A DNA stretch of 64,000 nucleotides from a bacterium (GTDB lineage: Bacteria; Cyanobacteriota; Vampirovibrionia; Gastranaerophilales; Gastranaerophilaceae), in NCBI GenBank assembly GCA_017470245.1, contig JAFUEV010000072.1, positions 1 through 64,000 of the forward strand. Reading direction: 5' to 3'. The position numbers and the translations under genes are program-made. The notes below the pieces were generated by a model. It saw nothing but the letters and a program-made list of their open reading frames with translations. It was not told the origin of the DNA and made no database searches. This document shows positions 25,801 to 34,598 of this stretch, in pieces (the stretch's first letter is position 1; every line of letters starts with the position of its first letter).

Positions 25801-26877
25801 TTAATTTTCAAATTTAATTTCTTTAAGTCCAAAACCGTTTAAATCAATATTTGCGTCCGTTGAGTCTATTGATATCAATTGTGATTTTTGTTCATCATAG
25901 TCAATACTCCATGTACCTAAGAACAAAGGTCTTTCTTTTGTGAAAGCATAAGCATAAACTATCAATCTTTCAGGATTATTCTTATCCCAACCGATTGGAT
26001 AGATATCCCACATATAATCTTTTAATTCAATTTGTTTATTTTGTCGCCACCAGTATATAATTGCTTCTCTTACAGCAGTCAAGCGTTTCCAGTTTTTTGT
26101 TTTAAAGTCATATATTATTACATTCGTTTGCCAAGTTTCATATATGTTAGAACCTATTTTTTCTTTAAATGCAATTTTAGAACTATCCTTTGAAAAATCA
26201 ATAGGGAAAAGTGTTTTATATTGGAACTGCTGTAAATAATCCATTCCGACAGAAACTATAGGTTTAAAATCACCCTGCATTACATTCGTTTTCAATAAAA
26301 CATCATAAGCATCACCTTCGTTTGTTTCTATAACATAAGCAGATGAAGAAGTTTGTTGAAATCTCGGATAAAAGAAACTTTGAGTATAAACCATTTTCTT
26401 TTTATCGGGTGATAATATTCCGGGAGATGAGACCGTTCTTTGTCCCACTAATTTGGTTAAGTCTATATTTCTTTGTCCAGGTGGAACATTATAACTGACA
26501 ACTCTAAAATGAGAATCCGGCAAAACGATATCAGGACTATGCTCAAATTTAGGTTCAGGAATTTCAAAGTCTTTTCTCTTTTTATCCTGAGCTAATTCAT
26601 AATAATCATCAACCGTTACAGGAATATTTGACTTATCTATATTATGATAATGAATTTTTTTAGAGCGCTTAATGTGCATTTTATCTCTGACTTTTTCATC
26701 CAAAGTTCTTGGGTCAGGCTCTTTTTGGGATTTTTCTTCTATTTGTTCAAAATCCTTTACTTCAGAATTTAAATATAACGGGTCAGGTAAAGATTTTGCT
26801 TTGTCTTTTTTTGCATAACAATCAGGCAGGTTTAAAATAAAGCAAAGAAGCAGAAAAAACAGAAGTAATTTTTTCAT
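25801..26877 (-). CDS. Exported beta-propeller-like (TolB-like) protein of two-component operon
   Basis: 358 aa with signal peptide (residues 1-22, ending DCYAK). A charged linker is followed by strands with WD/TolB-like features (DKKKMVYTQSFFYPRF, KDSSKIAFKEKIG, KNWKRLTAVREAIIYWW). Its ATG overlaps the response-regulator stop (ATGA), so the three genes form a translationally coupled operon. Possibly an envelope sensor or output of the pathway. No catalytic motif. Confidence 0.8.
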   Translation of the reverse strand: MKKLLLFFLLLCFILNLPDCYAKKDKAKSLPDPLYLNSEVKDFEQIEEKSQKEPDPRTLDEKVRDKMHIKRSKKIHYHNIDKSNIPVTVDDYYELAQDKKRKDFEIPEPKFEHSPDIVLPDSHFRVVSYNVPPGQRNIDLTKLVGQRTVSSPGILSPDKKKMVYTQSFFYPRFQQTSSSAYVIETNEGDAYDVLLKTNVMQGDFKPIVSVGMDYLQQFQYKTLFPIDFSKDSSKIAFKEKIGSNIYETWQTNVIIYDFKTKNWKRLTAVREAIIYWWRQNKQIELKDYMWDIYPIGWDKNNPERLIVYAYAFTKERPLFLGTWSIDYDEQKSQLISIDSTDANIDLNGFGLKEIKFEN

Positions 26878-27551
26878 TTAATAAGACCTTCTTTTACTGC
26901 TTGTATTGTCGCTTGTGTTCTATTTTCAACATATAATTTTTGTAAAATACTGTGTACATGTGCTTTTGCAGTAGAAAGAGTAATAACAAGATTTTTAGCT
27001 ATCTGTTCATTATTTTGACCTTCTACAATAAGAGCTAAAACTTCTATTTCTCTGTCTGTAAGTCCATACATATTTTTTGCTTTATTATTGGAACTGGCTG
27101 ATTGATTTTCTTTATTAACAATAGGTTGTTTCTTTACATTGGAAAGAACAAGTCTTGCAATAGCAGGATCAAGCCACGCCGTACCTTCTGCAACTGCCTT
27201 TATTGCCGAAATCATTTGTTCTTCAGTAGCACCTTTCATTATATAACCGTCCGCTCCTGCAGCTAATGAATCAAAGACATCATTTTCAGAATCTCTCGAC
27301 GTAAAAATCAAGACTTTTATCTTTGGGTTGGAATTTTTTATTAATTTTGTTGCCTGTATTCCATCCATTTCAGGCAGACCGATATCCATTAAAACAACAT
27401 CAGGCAGTAATTTCAATGCCAGTTCTACACCTTTTTTGCCGTTTTCTGCTTCACCTACTAATTTAATACCTTCTGTATTTTCAAATACAAGAGCAAGCCC
27501 AAGTCTTACCATTGTATGATCTTCAACAAGCAAAACCTTTAAACTGCCCAT
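26874..27551 (-). CDS. NarL/FixJ-family response regulator
   Basis: 225 aa. Receiver domain ~4-125 with the acidic pocket VLLVEDH, the phospho-accepting Asp in VVLMDIGLPEMDG (~residue 55) and the Thr/Lys positions in IFTSRDS and YIMKGA. LuxR-type HTH at ~160-220 (LTDREIEVLALIVEGQNNEQ). DNA-binding regulator, partner of the sensor kinase whose gene it overlaps by 13 bases. Confidence 0.95.
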   Translation of the reverse strand: MGSLKVLLVEDHTMVRLGLALVFENTEGIKLVGEAENGKKGVELALKLLPDVVLMDIGLPEMDGIQATKLIKNSNPKIKVLIFTSRDSENDVFDSLAAGADGYIMKGATEEQMISAIKAVAEGTAWLDPAIARLVLSNVKKQPIVNKENQSASSNNKAKNMYGLTDREIEVLALIVEGQNNEQIAKNLVITLSTAKAHVHSILQKLYVENRTQATIQAVKEGLIK

Positions 27552-29086
27552 ACTTTATCCTTTTCTTTTGTTATTACCGAATCTATAAGAAGGAAGAAAA
27601 ATTCACTGCCTTTTCCTTTATCACTTTCCAACCAAATTTTGCCTCCGTGAGTATCTATAATTTGTTTTGAAAGATATAGCCCTAAACCGGTACTAATTGA
27701 GCGTTTTTCTTGTGTACCTTGAGAAAATCTTTTAAATAGTTTAGGAATATCTTTTTTAAATATTCCTTCTCCATTATCTTTTACGGAAAATCTTAAATCA
27801 TTACCGTCTATTTCAGCTTTAACTTCAATTTTTCCTTCTTCTTGAGTATATTTTACCGCATTTCCAAGTAAATTTATTATAACTCTGCGAATTTCGTTTC
27901 TATCCGCATAAACAGGCGCTATATTTAAATTTACAAAATGCTTTTCTATTATTTGTTTTTTTGATTGGGCTAATGGCATAACCTGTTCAATACATTCATC
28001 TGCCAATTTTTCAAAATCAAATTGAGTTTTTACCAGTTTTAGTCTTCCGGATTCATATTTATAAACTTCCAACAAAGTATTAACCAATCCTAGCATATCT
28101 TCTTGGCTCTTTTTCATTGTAGAAAGAAGTAAATGCTGTTTATCCGTCAATTGCCCCAATTTACCGTTTAAAAAGTATTCTAAAGTTTGAATTGAAGCTA
28201 AAGACGGAGTTCTTAAATCATGTGTTAATGTTGCAATAAAATCTTCTCGTAATCTATCCATTTCTTTTTGATAATTAATATTTCTGATTACAAATACATG
28301 TTTTGGAGCTTCTTTTTCATTATTTGAAGGAATATAAGAACTGCTTATCTCCACAGGTATTTTATTCCCGTTTACGACATTTATTATGTATATTTCTCTT
28401 AAAAGTTTTGTATTTGTATCTTTTAAAATTTCCTGCCAATTGATATCTTGAGTTTCAAATAATTCTTCTATAGATTTCGTTTTTAAAATATTCTCCGACA
28501 ATCCCCAAAAACTTTCACAAGCAGGATTTATATCGTTCACTTTTCCGTCAATATCCAGAGTAATAATCCCGTCTGCACAATTATCTATTACTGCCGTTAT
28601 TTTTTCATTCATTTCAATAATATTAGCAGTTTTTTCTTTTACCAATTCTTCAAGATGCTGTGAATATTTTTTTAGCTCCTTGTTCGTTTTCTCTAATTCG
28701 TCAACAAGATGAGCACGTTCATAAGCATTTTTTATATTGATAACAAGCTCATCATTATCCCAAGGTTTTTCAATATATTTGTATAAACCTACCTCATTAA
28801 TTGCTTTTATTGCATTTTCTTTATCTGCATATCCCGTTAATAAAATCATACTGGCATTAGGATATAATTTTTTTGCCTGTGATAAAAATTCAAGCCCGTT
28901 CATCTCTGGCATCATAAAATCAGATATAATTACATCACGAGGATTATTTTTTAAATATTCTACTGCTTCATTAGGATTATTATACAAAACAACATCAATA
29001 AACCCTTCCAGCATCAACAATGACTTCAATGATGCCGTAACAAGTTTATCATCATCTAAAATTAATATTTTGTATGGAAATTGCAT
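27539..29086 (-). CDS. Receiver-PAS-histidine kinase hybrid sensor
   Basis: 515 aa from MQFPYKILILDDDKLV. AGGAG lies upstream, and the frame from 29137 adds 17 residues without a site. Order: N-terminal receiver (~5-125, Asp in VIISDFMMPEMNG), coiled coil (~130-165), PAS domain (~170-285), and HisKA with phospho-His in FIATLTHDLRTP (~300). HATPase_c follows with N-box VIINLLGNAVKY, G1 VKDNGEGI and G2 GLGLYLSKQ. The N-terminal receiver makes it cytoplasmic and able to integrate another signal. The adjacent NarL regulator is the probable target. Confidence 0.93.
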   Translation of the reverse strand: MQFPYKILILDDDKLVTASLKSLLMLEGFIDVVLYNNPNEAVEYLKNNPRDVIISDFMMPEMNGLEFLSQAKKLYPNASMILLTGYADKENAIKAINEVGLYKYIEKPWDNDELVINIKNAYERAHLVDELEKTNKELKKYSQHLEELVKEKTANIIEMNEKITAVIDNCADGIITLDIDGKVNDINPACESFWGLSENILKTKSIEELFETQDINWQEILKDTNTKLLREIYIINVVNGNKIPVEISSSYIPSNNEKEAPKHVFVIRNINYQKEMDRLREDFIATLTHDLRTPSLASIQTLEYFLNGKLGQLTDKQHLLLSTMKKSQEDMLGLVNTLLEVYKYESGRLKLVKTQFDFEKLADECIEQVMPLAQSKKQIIEKHFVNLNIAPVYADRNEIRRVIINLLGNAVKYTQEEGKIEVKAEIDGNDLRFSVKDNGEGIFKKDIPKLFKRFSQGTQEKRSISTGLGLYLSKQIIDTHGGKIWLESDKGKGSEFFFLLIDSVITKEKDKVWAV

Positions 29087-29151
29087 TAAAATACACGCTC
29101 CTATTAAAATAATAGTGTAGAAACACAAAACAGACAAATATTTTACAATTA

Positions 29152-31137
29152 TTAAGTTGTGCTGTATGCTTCTTCAATTTTTTTCTGTTGAGCAATTAAA
29201 TCTTCTATTGTTTTAGTCAACATTAGTATTTCAGCCTCTATAGAAACTATTATTTGAGGAATACGAACATTGCCTTGCTTTTCTGTAAGATTTTTTATTT
29301 TTTCTGAGAGCATGCTGCTTTGTTCTTCAGCCTCTTCCCTTGTCATATATTCAGTAGTTCTTTTACAATTTTTTATAGATTTTTCAGAATTATGAATTAA
29401 TGCAATTACATCATGTTTATTTTTTCTGATTCTTTCCAATTTAGCATTAAGCCCTTTTCTTTTATTTGCTGCCTTATAATCTTTTATGATATCCATTTCT
29501 TCCAATTCTGATATTTCTTTATCTATAGGGGCTTTTGCTCTTGAATTAATTATAATTTTAACACTGCCGCCATTTGGATGTTCTTCTATAAAAGTACGGG
29601 CTTCCACCAAATCGTTATAATGTTTAAAAGTTTCCTGTTCTTCTTGCGTATAACTTTCCAAAATAAAAGATGATGAACTTTCAGGCATTTCCTCTATTTG
29701 TTTTTCGGTTTCATGTTCTTCCGTTTCAAGTTCTGACAATCTTTCTTGACGCTCCTGCAATAATTTACTTTCTTTTTCTATAGTTGCATGAGCATTAATA
29801 ACAGAATCTGCCTTTGATTTTTTCATTTGGAGCATTTCAATTGTCGGAAATTCTGTATTTAATTCTTCAATTGCTATTTCAAATTCAAATTTTTGATTTT
29901 CTTGTTCTTCTATTTGTGCAGATAAAATCTGTATATCAGATTTGTACTGTTCTATTTTCTTTGCCTTCTCTTCATCCGTCATAGAAGCCTTTTCGGGTTT
30001 CTTTTTATTCTTTTTTTGAGGAGATTTCAAAGAATTTATTGAATCATTCAGTCTGGTGCGCCTTGCTCTGTTTGAATCTAATGCAATTGATACTGCATCT
30101 AATTTAGATTGAAGTTCAGACCTTTTAAGCATTGCAACATATTCAGAATCTTTTTTTAGCTCTTCAAATTTTGCTTCTAATTCGGATTTTTCCTGTTGTT
30201 TTTCAGCTATCTCCTGATTACATTTTTCAATAGAGTCTTGTATCCCTGATTTACAATCTTTTATTCTATAATCAACTGAATCAAGCGCATTTTGAGTTTC
30301 TGTTCTTTGTACAAATAAACGTTCTAAAAACTTTAACATGTTAACGGCAGAAAGTCTTTTTAATACTTGGTTTTGTGATGTATCGAGTACCTGAGACATT
30401 GCATATTGGAATTTTTCTTTGGGCATGTTGTTTTTTATTGTAGGAAACATTGCATAAAATTCATTAAAAGATATTCCTTTTTTTAATTTTCCGTTGCAAC
30501 AAGAACACGCCTCAACCAGATTTATATCTGTATTGCAATTGTCTTTATCTTCTCTTTGAGGACTAACATGATCAACTGTTTTTAATAGCGGATGCATGTT
30601 TTTAACTAATGTTTTTTGTGCCTGCTCAGAATCCTGATGATAAACCTGCAAAAATATCTCTTCACCTTTTAAAAATGACTTTTTAGATGCAATATCCAAA
30701 AAATTATTAAAAAAATCAATCTCATCTTTATTTTCTATTCGCTTTGCAACTGCAATTTCCTGAGAGTGCTTTGCATCTGATAATTTTTCAAGAACACTTC
30801 TTACCTTGCCTTCTAATCGTCCCGCTTTTGAATTTAAAATTTCTTTAGCAATAGAATCAATTTGAGTTTCATTATATAATTTACAGCCACAATATGCACA
30901 ATGGTTTGTTGGATTTGTTATTGAACTGATATCATAATTTTTAGAAGAAAAACTTACATTATCTTTTCTAAAAGTTTTCCCTATAAGAAATTGATTATAA
31001 CTGGGGAAATTATATGAATTATCATTAAAATTAGATTGCCGAGAAACTTTATTATTAGAAATAGCAACATTTCCATTATTACATGAAATGTTTTTATAAT
31101 AATTAATCGGATTATATTTTATAGCCGTTATTTTCAC
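29152..31137 (-). CDS. HNH-nuclease-like, long coiled-coil protein
   Basis: 661 aa if GTG 31137 is used (AAGAGA 6 bases upstream). ATG codons at 31167/31161 have no site. N-terminus: KITAIKYNPINYY. Residues ~75-200 contain CAYCGCKLYNE, then TVDHVSPQRED and NLVEACSCCNGKLKKG, the spacing of an HNH zinc-finger nuclease with H, N and Cys pairs present. Residues ~290-650 are almost continuous coiled coil rich in Glu, Lys and Gln. Upstream of tuf's terminator, monocistronic. Possible nucleic-acid-cleaving or structural function. The combination is not one I recognise. Confidence 0.8.
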   Translation of the reverse strand: MKITAIKYNPINYYKNISCNNGNVAISNNKVSRQSNFNDNSYNFPSYNQFLIGKTFRKDNVSFSSKNYDISSITNPTNHCAYCGCKLYNETQIDSIAKEILNSKAGRLEGKVRSVLEKLSDAKHSQEIAVAKRIENKDEIDFFNNFLDIASKKSFLKGEEIFLQVYHQDSEQAQKTLVKNMHPLLKTVDHVSPQREDKDNCNTDINLVEACSCCNGKLKKGISFNEFYAMFPTIKNNMPKEKFQYAMSQVLDTSQNQVLKRLSAVNMLKFLERLFVQRTETQNALDSVDYRIKDCKSGIQDSIEKCNQEIAEKQQEKSELEAKFEELKKDSEYVAMLKRSELQSKLDAVSIALDSNRARRTRLNDSINSLKSPQKKNKKKPEKASMTDEEKAKKIEQYKSDIQILSAQIEEQENQKFEFEIAIEELNTEFPTIEMLQMKKSKADSVINAHATIEKESKLLQERQERLSELETEEHETEKQIEEMPESSSSFILESYTQEEQETFKHYNDLVEARTFIEEHPNGGSVKIIINSRAKAPIDKEISELEEMDIIKDYKAANKRKGLNAKLERIRKNKHDVIALIHNSEKSIKNCKRTTEYMTREEAEEQSSMLSEKIKNLTEKQGNVRIPQIIVSIEAEILMLTKTIEDLIAQQKKIEEAYSTT

Positions 31138-31217
31138 TATCACTCTCTTAAAATCTGTCATTAGCATAAACAGTTAAAAAAGTTTTTTTTTGTTATTAAA
31201 TTAATAATATTTAACAT

Positions 31218-31253
31218 AAAAAATAGACTGAACATTAAGTCCAGTCTATTTTT
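31218..31253 (-). terminator. Terminator of tuf
   Basis: AATAGACTG and CAGTCTATT arms with A-run and T-run flanks, 19 bases beyond the tuf stop. Confidence 0.85.
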
Positions 31254-31271
31254 AAATAGTGTATAAATTAA

Positions 31272-32480
31272 TTATGCATTAATTTTATCTACAACACCGG
31301 CACCAACTGTACGTCCGCCTTCTCTGATAGCGAATCTCATACCTTGTTCAATAGCAACCGGAGCAATAAGTTCAACGTCCATTACAACGTTTTCACCAGG
31401 CATTACCATTTCGCCGTTGAATTTGATTGAACCGGTAACGTCAGTTGTTCTGATGTAGAACTGAGGTCTGTAACCTGGGAAGAATGGTGTATGACGACCA
31501 CCTTCATCTTTTGTTAATACATAAACGTTAGCTGTGAATTTTGTATGCGGATGAATTGTTCCGGGAGCAGCTAAAACTTGTCCTCTTTGAACTTCAGTTT
31601 TATCAACACCTCTTAACAATGCACCGATGTTATCACCAGCAATACCTTCATCAAGAAGTTTTCTGAACATTTCAACACCTGTAACAGTTGTTTTCTTTGT
31701 TTCGCCGAAACCAACAATTTCAACTTCTTGACCAACTTTAACTTTACCACGTTCAACTCTACCTGTAGCAACTGTACCACGACCTGTGATAGAGAATACG
31801 TCTTCGATAGGCATTAAGAACGGTTGGTCGGTTGGACGATCAGGAGTTGGAATCCAGCTATCAACTGCATCCATAAGTTCCCAAATCTTATCAACCCATT
31901 TATCTTGACCACGAGCTACTGTTGGGTTAGCTTGAACTGCTTCTAATGCTTTTAAAGCAGACCCTTTGATGAATGGAGTATTGTCACCGTCGAATTCATA
32001 TTTTGTTAATAATTCTCTAGCTTCCATTTCAACTAAGTCTAACAATTCTTCATCGTCAACCATATCGCATTTGTTCATAAATACAACCAATTTAGGAACA
32101 CCAACTTGTCTTGCAAGTAAGATGTGTTCTCTTGTTTGAGGCATCGGACCATCTGTAGCTGCAATAACTAAGATAGCTCCGTCCATTTGAGCTGCACCAG
32201 TAATCATGTTCTTTACATAATCAGCGTGCCCAGGACAGTCAACGTGTGCATAGTGTCTTGCATCTGTTTCATATTCTACGTGTGCTGTAGAGATGGTTAT
32301 ACCTCTTGCTTTTTCTTCAGGAGCTGCGTCGATTTCATCAAACTTTTTAGCTTGAGCTTTACCAACAGCTGCCATACAAGATGTGATTGCTGCAGTTAAT
32401 GTTGTTTTACCGTGGTCAACGTGACCTACAGTACCAATATTAACGTGCGGTTTGTTTCTTTCAAACTTTTCGCGTGCCAT
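31272..32480 (-). CDS. tuf: Elongation factor Tu
   Basis: 402 aa GTPase delivering aminoacyl-tRNA to the ribosome. G1 GHVDHGKTT (~residues 19-27), G3 [11 protein letters not shown] and G4 [11 protein letters not shown]-terminal beta barrels are complete, ending VDKINA. AGGAG precedes ATG. The tRNA genes just upstream form the classic tRNA-Thr/Tyr/Thr-tuf arrangement, so co-transcription is likely. Codon use is noticeably less AT-biased than neighbours, as expected of a highly expressed gene. Confidence 0.99.
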   Translation of the reverse strand: MAREKFERNKPHVNIGTVGHVDHGKTTLTAAITSCMAAVGKAQAKKFDEIDAAPEEKARGITISTAHVEYETDARHYAHVDCPGHADYVKNMITGAAQMDGAILVIAATDGPMPQTREHILLARQVGVPKLVVFMNKCDMVDDEELLDLVEMEARELLTKYEFDGDNTPFIKGSALKALEAVQANPTVARGQDKWVDKIWELMDAVDSWIPTPDRPTDQPFLMPIEDVFSITGRGTVATGRVERGKVKVGQEVEIVGFGETKKTTVTGVEMFRKLLDEGIAGDNIGALLRGVDKTEVQRGQVLAAPGTIHPHTKFTANVYVLTKDEGGRHTPFFPGYRPQFYIRTTDVTGSIKFNGEMVMPGENVVMDVELIAPVAIEQGMRFAIREGGRTVGAGVVDKINA

Positions 32481-32540
32481 GAGTTTAAACTCCTTTTTCT
32501 TTTTTATTTTCTACTTGTCTGATTTTGTTTCTTTTAAATT

Positions 32541-32612
32541 TGCCCTTGATGGGACTTGAACCCATGACCTTTCCCTTACCAAGGGAATGCGCTACCTCTG
32601 CGCCACAAGGGC
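32541..32612 (-). tRNA. tRNA-Thr(GGT)
   Basis: 72 nt: acceptor GCCCTTG/CAAGGGC, D stem GCGC/GCGC, anticodon stem TTCCC/GGGAA with loop TTGGTAA, T arm ATGGG-TTCAAGT-CCCAT, discriminator A. CCA not encoded. Directly upstream of tuf. Confidence 0.95.
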
Positions 32613-32631
32613 TCATTTCATATATTTAATA

Positions 32632-32714
32632 TGGGCAGAGGTGGATTCGAACCACCGTAGACTCGCGTCAACAGATTTACAGTCTGTCGCCTTTAGCCAC
32701 TCGGCCATCTACCC
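32632..32714 (-). tRNA. tRNA-Tyr(GTA)
   Basis: 83 nt with a long variable arm, anticodon stem CAGA/TCTG and loop CTGTAAA (anticodon GTA), T arm GGTGG-TTCGAAT-CCACC, acceptor GGGTAGA/TCTGCCC (one G-T pair). Between the two Thr tRNAs. Confidence 0.94.
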
Positions 32715-32751
32715 ATATTCATAATATTTATAATGTACAAAATCTTAAAAT

Positions 32752-32823
32752 AGCCGGTGATAGGAATCGAACCTACAACCTACGGTTTACAAAACCGTTG
32801 CTCTACCGTTGAGCTACACCGGC
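32752..32823 (-). tRNA. tRNA-Thr(TGT)
   Basis: 72 nt: acceptor GCCGGTG/CACCGGC, D stem GCTC/GAGC, anticodon stem ACGGT/ACCGT with loop TTTGTAA (anticodon TGT), T arm TGTAG-GTTCGATT-CCTAT with one wobble pair. First gene of the tRNA-tuf operon. Confidence 0.94.
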
Positions 32824-33123
32824 ATATCTCTTATGCTAATTTGTATAATATATGGGACATAACTCATTGTCAAGAAAAATTTATTTATTTCTGTTTATTT
32901 TGTCAAAAAATTATCTCCTCTTTTCTATTCACAAACTATTTAATGTTATTGTATAATAACTTTGGTAACTATTTAGAAAGTACCAATTCAAATTTCTTGA
33001 TAACTCTAAAAAAAATTAAATGAAATTTGAATGTCATGCACTAAAAAGTGAACCTTTTCATGGTTCTAAGGCGACAAAAAAATAATATATAATCACCATA
33101 ATTTAATGTATAGGAGATATAAT
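32824..33123. promoter_or_regulatory. Divergent intergenic region, tRNA-tuf operon and trxA
   Basis: Holds the promoters of two divergent units. GAACC-TTTTCAT-GGTTC near 33050-33066 forms a small hairpin in the trxA leader. No T-run and no known riboswitch signature were seen. Confidence 0.4.
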
Positions 33124-33447
33124 ATGGCTAATGTTTTAGAAATAACTGATGATACATTTGAAAAAGAGGTAATTAATCAGCAACAACTCACTTTGGTGGA
33201 CTTCTGGGCGACTTGGTGCGGACCTTGCAGAAAATTATCTCCTGTTATTGATGAATTGGCGACAGAATTTGACGGCAAAGTTAAATTTGTTAAAATAAAG
33301 GCAGATGAAAACATGCAAACTGCTCAAAAATATTCTATTAGTGGAGTTCCAAGTCTTTTAATTTTTAAGAACGGTGAACCTGTTGAAAGAATTGTTAACA
33401 TCGTACCTAAAAATATTATCGTTAATACACTAAATAAACATCTATAG
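33124..33447 (+). CDS. trxA: Thioredoxin
   Basis: 107 aa, disulfide reductase of the cytoplasm. Active site WATWCGPCRK (~residues 28-37), cis-Pro in SGVPSLLIF, full family length. Start chosen at MANVLEITDD because AGGAG lies 7-8 bases upstream. The open frame begins six codons earlier. Followed 11 bases later by DUF805 membrane proteins on the same strand. Confidence 0.97.
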   Translation: MANVLEITDDTFEKEVINQQQLTLVDFWATWCGPCRKLSPVIDELATEFDGKVKFVKIKADENMQTAQKYSISGVPSLLIFKNGEPVERIVNIVPKNIIVNTLNKHL

Positions 33448-33458
33448 GATTTAATATA

Positions 33459-33905
33459 ATGGCTTTTAATGAATCAAACAATTCCTTTTTTAGTTGGGAA
33501 GGTACTATTGGAAGAAAAGACTATGCAATAAACATGTTTATTCTTGTTGCATTGTTTATTGGCTTATCGCTGATAAATTTTGATGTAATTGCACCTGAAA
33601 AAATTACTAATAGTATATTATTATTCATTGTCGGATTTTTAAAATTCATTATTGTTATGTCCGTATTATCTGTTATATACAGACGAATAGCTGATTTTTC
33701 AATTGGACGTTCGTATAAATTTCAAAAAATTGCTAAGTCATCGTTCGGAATATTCATTGTATTCCCAATATTATATTTATACATTGTATTTCCTTTCTTA
33801 ATGTTTATGCCAATTATAGCTAATTGTCTTGCATTTATATCTCTTATACTCGGAGTAATAGGAATTATTGTTTCAATAATTATTTGTTTTATTAAATCAA
33901 AATAA
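33459..33905 (+). CDS. DUF805-like membrane protein
   Basis: 148 aa with four hydrophobic helices. N-terminal SWEGTIGRKDYAINMFIL carries the G-R-x-x-Y signature of DUF805, a small inner-membrane family of unknown role. Downstream of trxA and followed by a paralog. Confidence 0.78.
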   Translation: MAFNESNNSFFSWEGTIGRKDYAINMFILVALFIGLSLINFDVIAPEKITNSILLFIVGFLKFIIVMSVLSVIYRRIADFSIGRSYKFQKIAKSSFGIFIVFPILYLYIVFPFLMFMPIIANCLAFISLILGVIGIIVSIIICFIKSK

Positions 33906-33974
33906 TGTTTTTCGGTTATTGTCATTTATACAATAATATTTTATACTCTTGTAATAAATATGAAGGATAAAATT

Positions 33975-34463
33975 ATGAGTGATGATAGGTTATTTGCATC
34001 TAATAACGCAATAGGCAGAAAATGGTATGTTATTAATATAGTATTACTTGCAGTTATTACAGCAGTTACAAAGTATGTTTTATGTACATATATTATTCCT
34101 TATACAACTTCCGAATTATTTAAAATAATTTCAAAAGGCTTGTTATGGTTATTTTATGGCGGATATATGATTACATTCTTTTCACTCATAGACAGAAGAT
34201 TATTTGATGTTTTCGGGACACGAGATGCAAAAGGCTATAGAAATATATCTGCAATTATAGGCTTTGCTATATTTTGGCAAATTTTTACAATATATTGTCT
34301 TGTGAAAAAGCCCCCAATTCCATTACCAATGGATATTATTGTTCTTGTAGCAATTATACTAGATGTTGTATTCTTTTCAATTGTTATTACAATAGCATTC
34401 ATGAAAGGACAAATTTCCGATTTGTCTTATGAAGAGTATAGAAATAAAATAAAATATATGTAA
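33975..34463 (+). CDS. DUF805-like membrane protein, paralog
   Basis: 162 aa from ATG 33975 (AAGGAT upstream); an ATG at 33960 is less likely. Starts DDRLFASNNAIGRKWYVINI, matching the IGRKxYxIN pattern of the preceding gene. Four to five helices. A local duplication of a DUF805-type gene, function unknown. Confidence 0.75.
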   Translation: MSDDRLFASNNAIGRKWYVINIVLLAVITAVTKYVLCTYIIPYTTSELFKIISKGLLWLFYGGYMITFFSLIDRRLFDVFGTRDAKGYRNISAIIGFAIFWQIFTIYCLVKKPPIPLPMDIIVLVAIILDVVFFSIVITIAFMKGQISDLSYEEYRNKIKYM

Positions 34464-34598
34464 TATTGGATAATTATAACCTTTGCCAGTAAAACGGTCA
34501 GTTTTATTTTCTTACGCAATAGTTCTTTTGCTAAAAAAGATGAATAAGTTAAAATATATGATATAATTATATCTATATTAGTAGACAGAGGAATGAAA

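Noticed and set aside
33040..33070. Possible riboswitch in the trxA leader
   Set aside because: Only two short hairpins; no known riboswitch core sequence and no expression platform seen.
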